Shown: positions 1 through 10,900, numbered from the stretch's first letter. The stretch: DNA of 64,000 nucleotides from Adiantum capillus-veneris (GCA_014529385.2 CM043947.1:104309811-104373810), one strand, 5' to 3'. Numbers and translations: made by a program. The notes: generated by a model not told the origin, from the letters alone.

Positions 1-676
1 GGCTTATTTCTACCTCTGGGATAGCCACATTCGTCAGTGGTAGTGGCACATGAGTGTCACTAGGGCCAACCGCAACTATGGATTTCTCAACCACTTCCTC
101 AAGACCCCTAGGGTACTCGAGCCGGTGTGCTTTTCCTTCCGCTGCAGGGTTCATGGGTATAACCTGCTGCTCCTTGGTGTCCTTGATAAAGGACCCAACT
201 TGAAGGTGTGGTAAGCGGAGCTCCTCCAGATCAGGTTCCTCGCTCACCAAGAAGATAAATGTTGCGAGCCGAGAAAGGTACTCCACCCCCAACTTGCTCT
301 TCTTGAGCGCTGACACCCCAGGGGCTTGCTCGTCCAAGTAATGGCCTGCATCGGTTGCAATTTCTTGGAATTGTTGCAACTGCTTGGAGAATGGGCGATC
401 ACCTTTGTGTATATAGCGCAAAAGATCGCAAGGCACCCAGATCCCTGCATGTGGGGGGATAGACACATAATATTTTATGATGTGCTCCTCCATGAACGCA
501 AAAATCTCCTCAAATGCATCCATGTGAAGGGCAACTGTGGCGTCAAGGTCAGGGAGACGAGTAAAAAAGGTGTGGAGGTCCAACTTCCCTTTGTATTTGG
601 TGTCCTCGAGGAAGAGGATTAAGCGTGACAAAGGGGTGGATGTGGGTGCAGATGCAGAGGCTGTGGCAGCATTCAT
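1..676 (-). CDS. Unrecognised protein, 3'-truncated by window edge
   Basis: On the minus strand an open frame starts at the ATG whose first base is 676 and runs without a stop to position 1, giving 225 codons with the end outside the window. The first ~15 residues are Ala/Ser/Thr-rich (begins MNAATASASAPTS). The body is a mixed helical, fairly acidic soluble-looking sequence with no signal peptide, membrane segment or metal-binding motif. I do not recognise the family. A TATA-like box lies about 85 bp upstream, which supports this start. The frame is cleaner than its surroundings. It could be a host gene, a transposon accessory ORF or a captured exon; introns beyond the edge cannot be excluded. 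Confidence 0.55.
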   Translation of the reverse strand, partial: MNAATASASAPTSTPLSRLILFLEDTKYKGKLDLHTFFTRLPDLDATVALHMDAFEEIFAFMEEHIIKYYVSIPPHAGIWVPCDLLRYIHKGDRPFSKQLQQFQEIATDAGHYLDEQAPGVSALKKSKLGVEYLSRLATFIFLVSEEPDLEELRLPHLQVGSFIKDTKEQQVIPMNPAAEGKAHRLEYPRGLEEVVEKSIVAVGPSDTHVPLPLTNVAIPEVEIS

Positions 677-918
677 GTCTAGCCTGGGGTGTAGATAGAG
701 AGCGGAGGAGCTCAAGAGTTGCAAAAGTGAAAATAGTGAATGAGTGAGGTGGCCCTCCTTTTATAATGGACCCTTTTTTTAAGACATTAAAAAAAAGGCA
801 CTTTCAAAAAATGATTTCTCATCCCAATGCAAAAAATTATATTCAAAGGCATGATTTGCCGAAGCAAATCATGTTGATTACAGCGGGGATCAATATGAAA
901 ATTGCAAGAGTTACAAAG
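677..918. other. Intergenic spacer with promoter
   Basis: This gap holds the TATA box and presumed leader of the left-edge gene, then AT-rich sequence reaching the end of the upstream gene. I see no other feature. Confidence 0.4.
758..765 (-). promoter_or_regulatory. TATA box of the left-edge gene
   Basis: The minus strand reads TATAAAAG here, about 82-89 bp before the ATG at 676. That spacing leaves room for a transcription start near 730 and a short leader. Confidence 0.5.
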
Positions 919-2259
919 TTATAAGATCGATAGCATAGTTCCATCTATCCCCCAGTCCTCCTCGACCTTCAATTTGTCTTCCATTATCTTCCCAATCTGC
1001 GGACATTCATTACAATAAGCATCCAATGATCGACAAACCATGATGTATTGAAAATGTGGTGGAAGGATTCTCACCTTGTGACCTTGTAAATGAAATTGTG
1101 CTTGTTGAAGGGCCTCAAAACCCATAATAACCAAATGTTCTCGAACATTACTGAGAGTCCAATGCTTGTTCACTTGGACTGCCTCCAAAGCATCGTTGGG
1201 CATCTTCACTGCAATGTCAAAGCTTGCAATAGCGCCGTTTACACTCTGTAAGGGAGTCTACACTCCAAGCTTGCACATCCAACGATCATAGTGAAATTGT
1301 ATGTACAAGGAGGTGCGGGATTTCAAATAGCGCATTCCAATACCTGAAGCTCCAACCTTACAACGGTACCGGTCCCCGTTGTGCATGCCCTCCACAAAAC
1401 CCCAGTCCTCTTCTAAAAGCCTTCCTAATTCCTCGTAATGCGCATCTTTACATACAAGCATTGTGGTAGTCTCCACAAATCCAAACTCTTTAAAAATGTG
1501 CACAAAACAATGAATAGGCAAACACCAACTCAAGCCCACAGACCTAGAAGCTTTAGAGTATTTCAAAGAGTTTTGGACATCCATTATCATCTTTTGCTTG
1601 AAAGATGCTACCGACCACAAATTTGGGACCGACCACTCCATACTTAATAAGGAAGTTACTTTGATGGGTTCAAGCGTTCCAAACGCTTGTGTAGAAGTAG
1701 GGACAATATAGGAGTGAGAATAGAAGAAAATCCTTCTTTGAACCAGTTTGGTTGGGCAAAGATGTGGGAACATTATTGCTCCAATATCCGCATGTATAGC
1801 ATTGAATGTGCCGGAGAGACTATGTAGTGGCTGCTCATCCACCAACGTGGATGGAAATATGACTATAAATGCATGACAAATGTTAAGTATGAATCCATAA
1901 TAACATTACACTGTGATTTCACACCTAGCTTTGTTTTCTCAAAACATGTACTTACAATGTGTTGGAAATCGAGGTGGTTGTTGCAAGTGCATGGTTGACA
2001 TTGAGAAAACATGTTGCACAATGGCTACGGTCCCCTTGTCTTTGCGGTTCTTGAAGCCAAGGAGCTTGCCTTTCCAATGAAGATCCAAGTTTGCACGATT
2101 CCGCACACGATGAGGGCCAATAGAAGATGGTTGCATGTATACCCAAGCACCTTTGGTGAACTCTTGTGGCACCCACTCATCATCTACACCTCTAGTGTTG
2201 TGGCATGCAACTGCTGTGACCTCATCCTTTGGCCGCCTTTGCGAAGTAGAGTTGGCCAT
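919..2259 (-). pseudogene. Two-exon unrecognised plant gene with one in-frame TAG
   Basis: Exon 1 runs from 2259 to 1956 (ATG in a good plant context, AACCATGGCC) and ends at a perfect donor, GTAAGT. The intron is 1955-1863. Exon 2 begins at 1862 after TTTATAG, and the join keeps the frame (phase 1). Exon 2 reads to 919 except for a single TAG at 1258-1260; the frame is fully open on both sides of it, so the original codon was probably CAG (Gln). The protein would be roughly 415 residues. Two similar segments (LLEEDWGFVEG and KVEEDWGIDG) near the middle and the end suggest an internal repeat. I do not recognise the family. It is either a recently broken gene or a silenced transposon passenger. 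Confidence 0.55.
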
Positions 2260-2352
2260 GGTTGAGCAAAGAAAACTAGGAGGAGGAGAAGGACCTTGCT
2301 TGTTGCTACAATGTAGGTGGGATAAAGTGATATGAGAAGGTGGTTAACCCTT

Positions 2353-2460
2353 GTGGCAATGGGAGGAGAAGGTGGATAACCCTTGCTTGGTGTGGCAATG
2401 GGAGGAGAAGGTGGATAATCCTTGCTTGGTGTGGCAATGGAAGGTGGTAGGGGAGGAGAG
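2353..2460. repeat. 39-bp minisatellite, about 2.6 copies
   Basis: Two near-identical 39-bp units start at 2353 and 2392, beginning GTGGCAATGGGAGGAGAAGG. A diverged partial third unit starts at 2431. The array lies just upstream of the ATG of the two-exon gene, in its presumed leader or promoter. The pro/ser-rich ORFs it creates on the minus strand are repeat artefacts. Confidence 0.75.
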
Positions 2461-3015
2461 AGGAGCTTCCTTGCTGCAGCAATGGAGATGGTGTAGAGAG
2501 AGAGTGTTGGAGTAGAGGATGAGTGTGATGGTTGCAACCAAGGAGGGGTTGGAAAAGGGGTTCTAGAGAGAGAAAATCACTTTTTTCCTAATAACTACTT
2601 TTGGGGGAGCTCTAGATAGCAAAAAAAGATTTTTCAAAAGTTTTTTTAAAAATTTGAATTTTAGGGTTTTTGGATGCACGTTTTGACTTTTTGAGATAAA
2701 AAAATGTTTTTTTGACCATAAAATAGTTTTAGGGGGGTTTTCAGAAGATGAAATTTGAGTTTTGAAAATTTTGAAAAATTTCAAATTTTTGGAATTTTTT
2801 CAAAACCGGATCAAAAAGGAGGGAAGTTGGAGGTTCCATATGGCCCACCCCCCCCCCCCTCCGCCCACCCCACCTTCTCACTAGGTAAGGGCCCATTTAA
2901 GAAGTGTAAGACTACTTTGTCCCCCTACATTTTTGAGGGCATAGAGTGTGTCCACCACCCTCTTCTCATTGGCTGGCCTTTAATTAACCTTAATCCCAAA
3001 GGGCCCCTAGAGGGT
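2461..3015. other. AT-rich non-coding spacer
   Basis: The stretch 2560-2810 is rich in A and T runs. A pure C run follows near 2850-2859 and then ordinary sequence reaching the copia remnant. I see no credible coding or RNA feature. Confidence 0.35.
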
Positions 3016-3440
3016 TCATATTTTTTCTAATGCGAAATTGATTTTCACCGATCGAAGTTGACTTATGTTTGTGTTAAAGTCATTTAGGTGTTCTGCAACT
3101 GAACCATTCTCTGCCATCTTTAGATTGAACAAGCGCTTCATAAGAAATACCTTATTGGATGCCGATGGTTTCTCATAGAAGTCGTCAAGTGACTGCATCA
3201 AGTCCTCCGTGGTCTTCATCTCCTAAACATTGAAGGCCACTGTTGACACCGGTTTGTTCCCAGTGCCTTTCGATCAAGGACAATCCATGCTTCATCTTCC
3301 ATCGTTGCGGGCTTCTTTGTAAGACCGCCTAGTGGCAAATAGAGGTCCTTCTGGTAGAGATAGTTTTCAATCTGCATCTTCCAATGTTGGTAGTTTTTGC
3401 CGTTGAACTTCTCAATCTTGAGCTTCCCTTCATCCGCCAT
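3016..3440 (-). pseudogene. gag: Copia gag fragment (UBN2-type), frameshifted
   Basis: On the minus strand the frame starting at 3440 encodes the typical copia gag N-terminus (MADEGKLKIEKF, then HWKMQIENYLYQKDLYLPLGG). It loses frame near 3225, and a second frame (3219-3016) continues with the conserved gag segment around KPSASNKVFLMKRLFNLKM. At the junction there is also an in-frame TAG just before EMKTTEDLM. Homology stops at about 3016, so the rest of gag, protease, integrase and RT is missing. The element is a 3'-truncated copia whose LTR lies upstream at 3514-4248. Confidence 0.85.
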
Positions 3441-3499
3441 AACTCCTACTCAATTCAAGGAATCCTTTCCTTGAGATAACTTAGCTACGAGAAAACCTT

Positions 3500-3511
3500 G
3501 CTCTCATACAA
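3500..3511 (-). other. Degenerate tRNA-Met primer-binding site
   Basis: Two bases inside the LTR end the minus strand reads TTGTATGAGAGC, which matches the copia initiator tRNA-Met site TGGTATCAGAGC at 10 of 12 bases. Confidence 0.65.
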
Positions 3512-3513
3512 GT

Positions 3514-3592
3514 TGTTAGGAAATAAGACGTAGCTAAATAGATAATTGAGTAGATTAATTAATTGAGAGAGACAAATTTACATACACGAGAT

Positions 3593-3651
<59 letters not shown>

Positions 3652-4248
3652 CACGATATACATGGTTCACCCAATGTGGGCTACGTCCACGGGAAAGCAG
3701 CCACTCAATGGCTTTAGTACTTCAAAACAAGAATTAGTTTACAAAGGGACTATACCCTTTATGGAGCTCCCGCCTTGCTTCACTCTCACCACCTCACACT
3801 CACCTTGTTGCATCAACTTCACACCATAAAATGTGTGTAGAAATGGCCTCCTTTTATAGGCCAAAAGGGCTACCCTCTCTCATGAGAGGCAGCCATGTGT
3901 AGCTGCCCTTGTGTAGATAAGCCCAAATCGGACCCTCCAATCCGCCCATGTGTGGCCGCCCTTGAGAAGACAAGTCCGCTTTTGAATTCGGCCACCGGCC
4001 ATTGACTTCCGACCACCGGTCACCGGCCATTGACTATCGGCCACCGGCCAACCGACGGTTGTTTTCCGACCACTTTCCGGCCGTCGTCCGGACATAATAT
4101 TCCGGCGAGGGAAAAAAAAGGTCTCGGGGGCTTCCGCCCGCGAGGCCCCTAAAGCTGCCTTTGATTTTTGGCCACTGTGAAAATTTTGGTTTCCGACGAG
4201 TGCTTTTTCTTCACGCACGATGGCTTCTCCTCATAATGGGGCCTTACA
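3514..4248 (-). mobile_element. Copia 5' LTR of the truncated element, ~735 bp
   Basis: The LTR is bounded by short inverted ends (TGTTAGG at 3514 and CCTTACA ending at 4248). In element orientation it has a TATA box (CTATAAAAGG near 3853-3860), then a leader containing a pure (GA)n tract at about 3597-3647, then the primer site and gag. No partner LTR is visible to the left because the element is truncated near 3016. The outer boundary rests on a 6-of-7 inverted match and is less certain than the inner one. Confidence 0.6.
3592..3648. repeat. (GA)n microsatellite in LTR
   Basis: This is an uninterrupted GA dinucleotide tract of about 25-28 units inside the transcribed part of the copia LTR. 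Confidence 0.9.
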
Positions 4249-4479
4249 AATGTGCGCTTTTACCACAGAAAATTACAAGGGTAAATCTGGCTCTGTACTT
4301 AACAACAATAAGTCTAAGTCATCTTTTCTGAACTCTCTAAGCTTCAACTTATAGTCATGCCAATATTTCCTTCATTGTTGTACTACTTCCTTATCCAACA
4401 TTTCTCTCTAACTAATGTATCCAACTTTGACAAATCATATAGTACATTATTTAGCTTTGAATTGTAGTCCATATCATGT

Positions 4480-5180
4480 TCAATGGCCATTTTGAGACTA
4501 GGAACAACAAACTCCATAGATACTACTGCTTCAATGCCATTCACCATTTTGAATGTTCTCATACCAGTTGTAATTTTGTAAGTTGTTCTCTAGGCCCAAA
4601 GTGTTGTTTGAAGCTTGTTATCCCAGGTATGAGGCTCCTTCTAAGCTATCTTAGATAGAATGATTTTTTGATGGTCTTATTGATACTTGTAGCCTCTATC
4701 CATTGAATTTGGGACAATAATATATCCATTTTCAATGCTTCGGATTGAGAATATTTCAGTCGGAATCTAAATTGTTTCATTGATGAAATGGGTTCCTAAT
4801 CTGAAACTATCTCAATTGGACAATCATATCTGCATATATTATGCTCATATATGAACGATGTTGTTGACTATGTTGTATTATTGGGTAATGCCTGTTCTTC
4901 CACCCATTTGCTCACATAACATGTGGCCATAACTATGTGCTTGTTCTTTCTATAAGTGACCTTCTTAAATGTACCCATAAAGTCCAGACGCCTCTTCAAT
5001 AAATACCCAATGATTGTATTATAGTCAAAGGTGTCATGTTTGCTACGGTTGGTCTGCCATTCTTTGGCAAATATCACACGTTTTGCAAAATCCTATAACA
5101 TCTAACATCATACTCAGCGACCATAATCTTGCCTATAAAATCTTATTGTAAGTAATATCATTGTAAATTTCTCCTCTTGA
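4480..5180 (-). pseudogene. Gypsy4 integrase remnant
   Basis: The minus-strand frame 5077-4868 encodes an integrase core block (RLDFMGTFKKVTYRKNKHIV, then YVSKWVEEQALPNNT) containing the first catalytic Asp. Further down, 4660-4480 aligns by nucleotide with the distal part of Gypsy1 integrase near 49.34-49.45 kb. The second catalytic Asp and the Glu are not in an open frame. Confidence 0.7.
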
Positions 5181-5434
5181 GCTCCCACTATGAGCTCCCA
5201 CTATGATCTTCACTCATGACTTTCATTCTACCCAACATTAGTCCACATCTTTTTAGAACTCTATCAATTCTTAGCATGTATAGTGATCTAGCAATGGTAG
5301 TGAATTTTAGGCTTTTCATAATTAGAGCCTTCTTGCTGGATTGGGACCAATTCTGTAGAAATCCTCCAAAATAGAGATCATATACATCTTGACACTCTGG
5401 ATTTGACCCATTCGTTGCCATATTCTAGAATAGT

Positions 5435-6850
5435 TTAGCATTGGCTAGTTTTGTCTCCTAGTGATGTAGCAAAAATTCCCTCAATACTTCTAGATAAAAG
5501 GTCAACATTGTATAGTGAGTTTTTAGAAGTTCTCAAATTCAAACTCCAAAAGATCATCCATCTGATTAATTTTTCTTGAATCACCACCTTGTTAATCAAA
5601 AAGAGAAATGCCTTATAGTCTAGATAGAAGTGAAATAGCTTTTCTAACAAATAATGTATGAGCTTGGATTCACTAGACACCATTCCTAGTGCCTCTCTCT
5701 CAATTGTGAAGCACCCTTACTCTGCTAGACTAAATCTATGATTTTCAAAGTATGTTAGGTAGTCCATCCCCATTGCCATACCATATGCATCCACACCTTC
5801 TCAATTTGGATGACAAAGAATTGGATTCATGATAATGGCCGCTTTTCCACATTGGAAATTTGCCTCCCATTATGGGGGCATACAAACTTCACTCCCTTCA
5901 GGGTTAATTCATAAAATGCAATAGCCTTTGTCATGAACATACGATTGAACCATTTGTATAAACCAATCTACATGGGCTCAATTAAGACACATTTGCTGGC
6001 GATCTAGCCTGCTAGACACACCGATCTTTGTCTTCAACCATTTTGATTCCATTTCTTGACACAATATGTCCTACAAGCTGTTCCTTCTAGATTGTAGATA
6101 TTGATTTGAAGGGATTCAGACAAATCCTTTCCTCTCTTCATCTCTCAAACACCATTATAAGAATATGAGATACATATCTTTAGTTGAAAATACAATGGTC
6201 GTCCAAAAATACTGCTAGAAACTTATGTATAAACTCACAAAAAATTTCCATCATACATCGTTGAAAGGTTGCTATAAAATTAATAATCCAAGTGGCATTA
6301 CTAAGCACATAAATGATCCTAATTTAGTGATAAATGTTGTTTTTGTCCTGTCCTTGGGTGCTATCCTCAGGTGATTGTAGCCACTATATCCATCCTTGAA
6401 ATTGTTGGCATCTCATTTCCAACATCATATTGGTAGAAGGTAGAGGAAACGGGTCCTTAACGGTATGAGCATTGAGATTTGGATAATGAACATAGACCCT
6501 CAATTTCCCATTCTTCTTTGGAATAGCCACTATTAGAAATAAACAGTCATTTCTTGCTACTTCAATAAAGAATCCCCCCTTGTCAAATTGTTGATTTCTT
6601 CCTTTGCCTTCTTGGTATAATTATGATTCATTCTATATATTTGAAGTAGTACTTGTCATGCATCTGGTTTTAGTGTTATTCAATGTTGGCATACCTTTGG
6701 ATATACACCTTTTAAATTTGTATGCTCCCTGAAAAATGTATTCTTATATTCTTGGAGCAATTGTCTAGCCTTCCCCTTTATCTTTGATTTTAAATGTTTG
6801 TTGACTTTGACCATCTTTGAATTTCTTCTAAATTGAAATGCCACTCTTTG
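5435..6850 (-). pseudogene. Gypsy4 RT-RNase H remnant
   Basis: The frame 5683-5435 matches RNase H of Gypsy1 (HYLLEKLFHFYLDYKAFLFL, then DLLSRSIEG). Upstream, about 6850-6000 keeps recognisable RT nucleotide blocks, including the complement of the VPKKNGKLRVYVHYPNL-like segment near 6480-6530, but in several frames with stops. There is no intact catalytic box. Confidence 0.6.
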
Positions 6851-7005
6851 ATTTCTAAATCATTTGGAGACAGCCAATTTTATCCACCACCTTTTCTTTT
6901 TGGCAAATATTCAACTTCCTTATCAATCCTTATAGTTGTTGCATATTCTTTAAAAGAATTTCCTAATCTTGTTAAATTTTCCTCTCTATCTAATTGTATA
7001 CTATT

Positions 7006-7660
7006 CTAGCCAGGTTTGTCTGCACTTGGTTGTTTATGTTTCTCATATGATCTAAAATCCTCCATACTCTGACTTGGTCTTTTTGGTAACCTATCATCCA
7101 AATTCACTGGTCTTTTGCCTGGATTAGACTCAATGAAATCCTTTGGATCTTGCTGTCTCCAATGCTCTGTTCTCTCCTTATCTAGAAGTACTACATTCGA
7201 ATCTAACTCTGCTATACGAAATATGTTCATAGACACTAACATTCAATCAATCTTCTTTGTGCCATATTTTTTACACAATTCCTTTGGCCTCATTGCCCTC
7301 TTCCAGCTTTTGGTAGTATTTGTTTTTAATTGGATTCTTCTACTGAGTCCCTCAATTGTTAGCATTTGGCATGTATAATCATGACTGGCTCCAACACGTA
7401 TAAACCAAGGCCTTCCTAATAGCATATTGTAGGATCCTTGCACATCTAGTATCAAAAAGCTAGTTTTGAATTTCTCACATCCAAACATGATCGGCAAGTT
7501 TGCAACTAAGCCACCACTAGTCTAGACTATCCTTTGATTCGCTAGATGGTTTCATCTCTTAATCCCCAACTTCTATCTCACATGCTCCCCGAGGATGTGA
7601 ACACCAACCCCTCTATCCAGTATCTATTTCCTAAGCTTGTAATCAATCTAGATGATTGGT
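7006..7660 (-). pseudogene. Gypsy4 aspartic protease and pol spacer remnant
   Basis: The active-site block reads LDRGVGVHILG, parallel to LDRGAGVNIMG in Gypsy1. It is followed by the protease body (7497-7243) containing LLGRPW. TAG codons at 7648-7650 and 7624-7626 sit exactly where Gypsy1 has CAG (52533-52535 and 52509-52511). The block ends at a TGA followed directly by ATG (7245-7240), the same arrangement as at 52094-52089 in Gypsy1, and then continues as MLVSMNIFRIAELDSNVVLL. Confidence 0.75.
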
Positions 7661-7839
7661 ACTTCATGATCTTTAATTTTTTATAGATCCATGGACACTA
7701 TATCCACCAATTGCTACTTCATCATCTTTAATTTCAAATAGACCACGGACAATGCTATTAAGTAACAACGACACTATGTCCATAGCACTCAAAAGGCTAA
7801 TTGTATTCCTACTCATGGAAAAAACCTTAACTCATACCT

Positions 7840-8130
7840 TTTGATCTCTCTTCACAACATCTTGTGTATTGGAAATACATATGGGGGATGAGCGCTTCAA
7901 TGAAGACCTAATGAAGGTGCGGATGCGTGAATACTGCAAGCACAAGCATTTTGAAGTGCAAAAGGCAATAAAGCATGGGTGGAATAGGCCAGATTGGTTA
8001 GCCAAAGAAGATTGGAATAATTCAAAGCGAGCAATGTGCAAGAATCTTGACAAGTGGAAGCAACTAAAGGAGGCAGCCAAAGCGCGAGTAGAGGCAAGAA
8101 GCTCACATCACTTGGGGAACGGCGTTGTGG
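7840..8130 (+). pseudogene. CACTA accessory transposase fragment (Transposase_24-like)
   Basis: The plus-strand frame around 7869-8125 (ERFNEDLMKVRMREYCKHKH, then GWNRPDWLAKEDW and KARVEARSSHHLG) is a close diverged copy of residues encoded at about 39030-38775 by the intact-looking CACTA element in this window. Only about 80 residues survive and no CACTA ends are visible. It is a stray fragment of a related CACTA, in the orientation opposite to the neighbouring gypsy debris. Confidence 0.75.
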
Positions 8131-8185
8131 GCGGGATGAAAACACACAGAATGCCTCTATAATGTCCCGACACACACTCTTGGAA

Positions 8186-8187
<2 letters not shown>

Positions 8188-8227
<40 letters not shown>
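8188..8227. repeat. (CA)n microsatellite
   Basis: This is an uninterrupted CA tract of about 20 units. A second short CA tract follows at about 8332-8350. Antisense Cys/Val-rich ORFs across it are artefacts. Confidence 0.9.
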
Positions 8228-8229
<2 letters not shown>

Positions 8230-9308
8230 TGGGGCACCACTCGGCTTACATAATCCACCTGGCTGAGACAGGGAACACACCTATGGAGTGAGAGGAGAGA
8301 GACTACCCATTTACCCACTCCACACAGAGAGACACACACACACACACACAACCAAAAACCTCAGCTCAAAAGAGGAGAACTTCTGATGTTTAGATACAAA
8401 TGAGCTTGGGCCAACACCAATGGGGCAAATAGCTCACACAATATGGGTAAAATATGCCAGATACAATCACAAATAGGAGCAGAAGCTTCGCTCATAGGAG
8501 AAACTAGCACAACCAGAACAACAGAAAAACGGTGAGAAATTTGGCAAAATGGACAGCACCATCGCGTTCGGAACGGCCCAAAACCCCACTCTACAATGTC
8601 AAAGTGCTCAAATCCGACCTCGGATGAGCAGTTTACGGCCAAAACAGGCTCCAAAAACCCAAAAAACACACCTCCAGCTGTTCCTCCTCTCTTCTCTACG
8701 TTTTTTTCTGGTCTTCTCTCTGCTTTTTCAGTTCCCACACTTAGCTTTATTATTTGGGCACCCTTGGCCTTTTAGATGACCTCAAACGGACCCCGAACAG
8801 GCCAAAAACTGACCTCGCAGTGCATAGTTGTCACCTTTTTGCATCATCCGCACACCTGGCACTCAGCTTTTTCCAATAATGCGTCTCACAACAACGTGAA
8901 GTGGCCCCAAAACATGGTCCTGATGATGACCTTTCTGCATAATTATCACAAGAAAACATCCACGTTGTGTCCGTACTCATCCACGTGCAAATATTGACCC
9001 CGTTTGACCTCCCGACGCCACTAGATGCCATCTGACGCACCTGCTTACCTCATGTCATCGGCCCGCGGATAGATTCCTTGAGAAGTTTTATGCGCTACCA
9101 ACTCCTCCTTATTGTAGAAAAAACACATTGGTACTGGTGATAGTGAAAATCGATGCACTATGCACATGCTGTCCTACCTATACATATGTGGGCCCCACGT
9201 AACCACCTGGCTCTGGAAAATGGGTAATTCTTTATTTGATGCACCATGCATGTGTATGTACATATGCGCAATCCTTTGCTCCAAAAAACTCCTGACATAA
9301 TTTGCCCA
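8228..9308 (-). mobile_element. Presumed 3' LTR region of Gypsy2
   Basis: This non-coding stretch lies directly downstream (in element sense) of the Gypsy2 integrase C-terminus. A purine-rich CTAGGGGATGGGC at 9313-9301 precedes a plausible LTR start TGGGCAAATTATGTCA reading down from 9308. Gypsy3 has the parallel junction (CTAGGGGGGT then TGGCAAGCTATGTCA at 29870-29846). I could not match this sequence by eye to a partner LTR on the right, so the left limit is unknown. Confidence 0.4.
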
Positions 9309-9325
9309 TCCCCTAGCCTGCTAGA

Positions 9326-9721
9326 TCATTCATGATTAGCAGCAGCAGCAAAAAGCGATATGAGACTCGCAGCGTCACAAGTCTCCTCATCCTTCACCAA
9401 CACTGCTTGATCCATAGACAGCTCATCTTGCTTGACCATCATTAACCTGGCATGATATAATTTAAGACGCAATCCATTTACCCTTGACTTATGTAGAACC
9501 GCATCCAGGCTAGTCAGCTGATATGTACCATTCGGGAAACACTTCACTTCCTTGAAAGGGCCTTCCCACTTAATTTGAATCTTCTTTTGGAAGGTGTTGT
9601 CCAGCTTATTGTTGTAGCGCAAAACCAAGTCATACTTCTTGATACCCTTACTTTTAACCTTTTCATTTATCTTTGCCAAAGCCCTATCTTGCATCTGCCC
9701 ATAATGTTCCAATGCACTCAT
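9326..9721 (-). pseudogene. pol: Gypsy2 integrase C-terminal region
   Basis: The 131-codon minus-strand frame continues the integrase ORF after a short gap at 9722-9730. It contains the conserved C-terminal (GPY/F-like) block YNNKLDNTFQKKIQIKWEGP, then NGTYQLTSLD and VNGLRLKLYH. The equivalent Gypsy3 frame (30757-30410) has the same order. There is no chromodomain, consistent with a non-chromovirus gypsy. Confidence 0.85.
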
Positions 9722-9730
9722 CTTATCCAG

Positions 9731-10612
9731 CTAAACCTCTTGTAACTCTAACAGCCTCTCTTTGAATGCATCACTACGTGGCCCAAGCAACTTCTCTAAC
9801 ATCTTTACTGCAGGAAAATCTACTTCTACAGGCAATAGTGCTTCCTTTCCATACACCAAATAAAATGGAGTAAACCCTGTACCTGTCTTCACCGACGTAC
9901 GGTAAGCCCATAATGCACTAGGCAATTCCAAATCCCAATTCCTTCCTTGGTGCTCTGTCACTTTCGAAAGAATTTGTACCAACTCACCATTGAATCTTTC
10001 ATTGAAGCCATTACACTGTGGGTAATAAGGAGTGGTATGCTGGTGCCTAATCTTCATCTTCGCGCATAAAAAGTCTAGCAGTTTAGCTCTAAATCCTGGC
10101 CCCTTATCTGAAAGTAGCTCCAATGGCACCCCAAACTTGCAACATATTTCATCATACACAAATTTTGCCACATCCTTTGCAGTGATCTGTTTTACTGTTA
10201 TAGCCTCTGCCCATCTAGAGAGATATTCCACTGCAGTCAAAATATAGCTTTTGCCCCTGCTTGTGATAGGTAATGGGCCTATTGCATCAATCCCCCACTT
10301 TTCAAATACATCAAATGCCATAATGGTTTTTCGTAGCTCTGGCTTCAACACTCTCTTCCCAAATGCTTGACACCTATTGCAAGACCTACACCAATGGTGA
10401 ACATCCTTGTGCAAACTAGGCCAGACATATCCCTCTTGCAAGATCTTATGCAAAGTGATCTTTAGAGCAAAATGGCCTCCACATGCGCCTTCATGATTCT
10501 CTTCCAACACTATGTAAAGCTCCTCCCTCCAAGGTACACGTCTCAACACGAGATCAACCCCTTTCATGTATAAGACATCACCAATCAATTTGTACCTGTA
10601 TGCTCTAAGCAC
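9731..10612 (-). CDS. pol: Gypsy2 integrase core
   Basis: This 293-codon frame carries the His/Cys zinc-binding domain (HEGACGGHF, then WCRSCNRCQ), a first catalytic Asp in WGIDAIGP, a second in LLSDKGPGF and the Glu in CNGFNERFNGE, so a full DDE triad is present. The distal part has the plant gypsy signature SALWAYRTSVKTGTGFTPF. The frame is open, but the polyprotein it belongs to is broken elsewhere, so independent expression is doubtful. It joins the N-terminal pol block upstream (higher coordinates) and the C-terminal block at 9721. Confidence 0.88.
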   Translation of the reverse strand: MLRAYRYKLIGDVLYMKGVDLVLRRVPWREELYIVLEENHEGACGGHFALKITLHKILQEGYVWPSLHKDVHHWCRSCNRCQAFGKRVLKPELRKTIMAFDVFEKWGIDAIGPLPITSRGKSYILTAVEYLSRWAEAITVKQITAKDVAKFVYDEICCKFGVPLELLSDKGPGFRAKLLDFLCAKMKIRHQHTTPYYPQCNGFNERFNGELVQILSKVTEHQGRNWDLELPSALWAYRTSVKTGTGFTPFYLVYGKEALLPVEVDFPAVKMLEKLLGPRSDAFKERLLELQEV

Positions 10613-10900
10613 TCAAAACAGAACCCGGTCTTTGCCATGATGTCCACTTTCTTTGTGGCATTGCTCCAGCACCATTTCTATCTCTTCTTTGTACAACATC
10701 CTTCTAAGCACTCTGTCACGTCATAGTTCATGAGATACTCACCTACCAATGTAAATTTGCGAGCTTTTTGCACCACTCCTCCTCTGCAACTTGGACAAAC
10801 CATCTGAACATTGCCCTGTACTCAAAAACCCTTCAATCTCCTTTAGAGTATGCCTACCTGCATAAGTGGCTGGGGCCACATATAGACTTGCAACATGCCC

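Larger units (their letters stand above)
4290..7700 (-). mobile_element. Heavily decayed gypsy pol ('Gypsy4')
   Basis: Reading the minus strand from 7700 down, short homologous blocks appear in pol order: protease (7660-7243), a protease-RT spacer (7242-7006), RT (about 6850-6000), RNase H (5683-5435) and integrase (5180-4480). Each matches the corresponding block of Gypsy1 (54.6-48.8 kb), for example KFKTSFLILDVQGSYNMLL against KFKTSFLVLDVQGAYGMLL, and DFMGTFKKVT against DFMGPFKKVT. Frames are broken by many indels and stops. No LTR is visible on either side. It is an old relative of Gypsy1 inserted or truncated next to the copia LTR. Confidence 0.8.
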
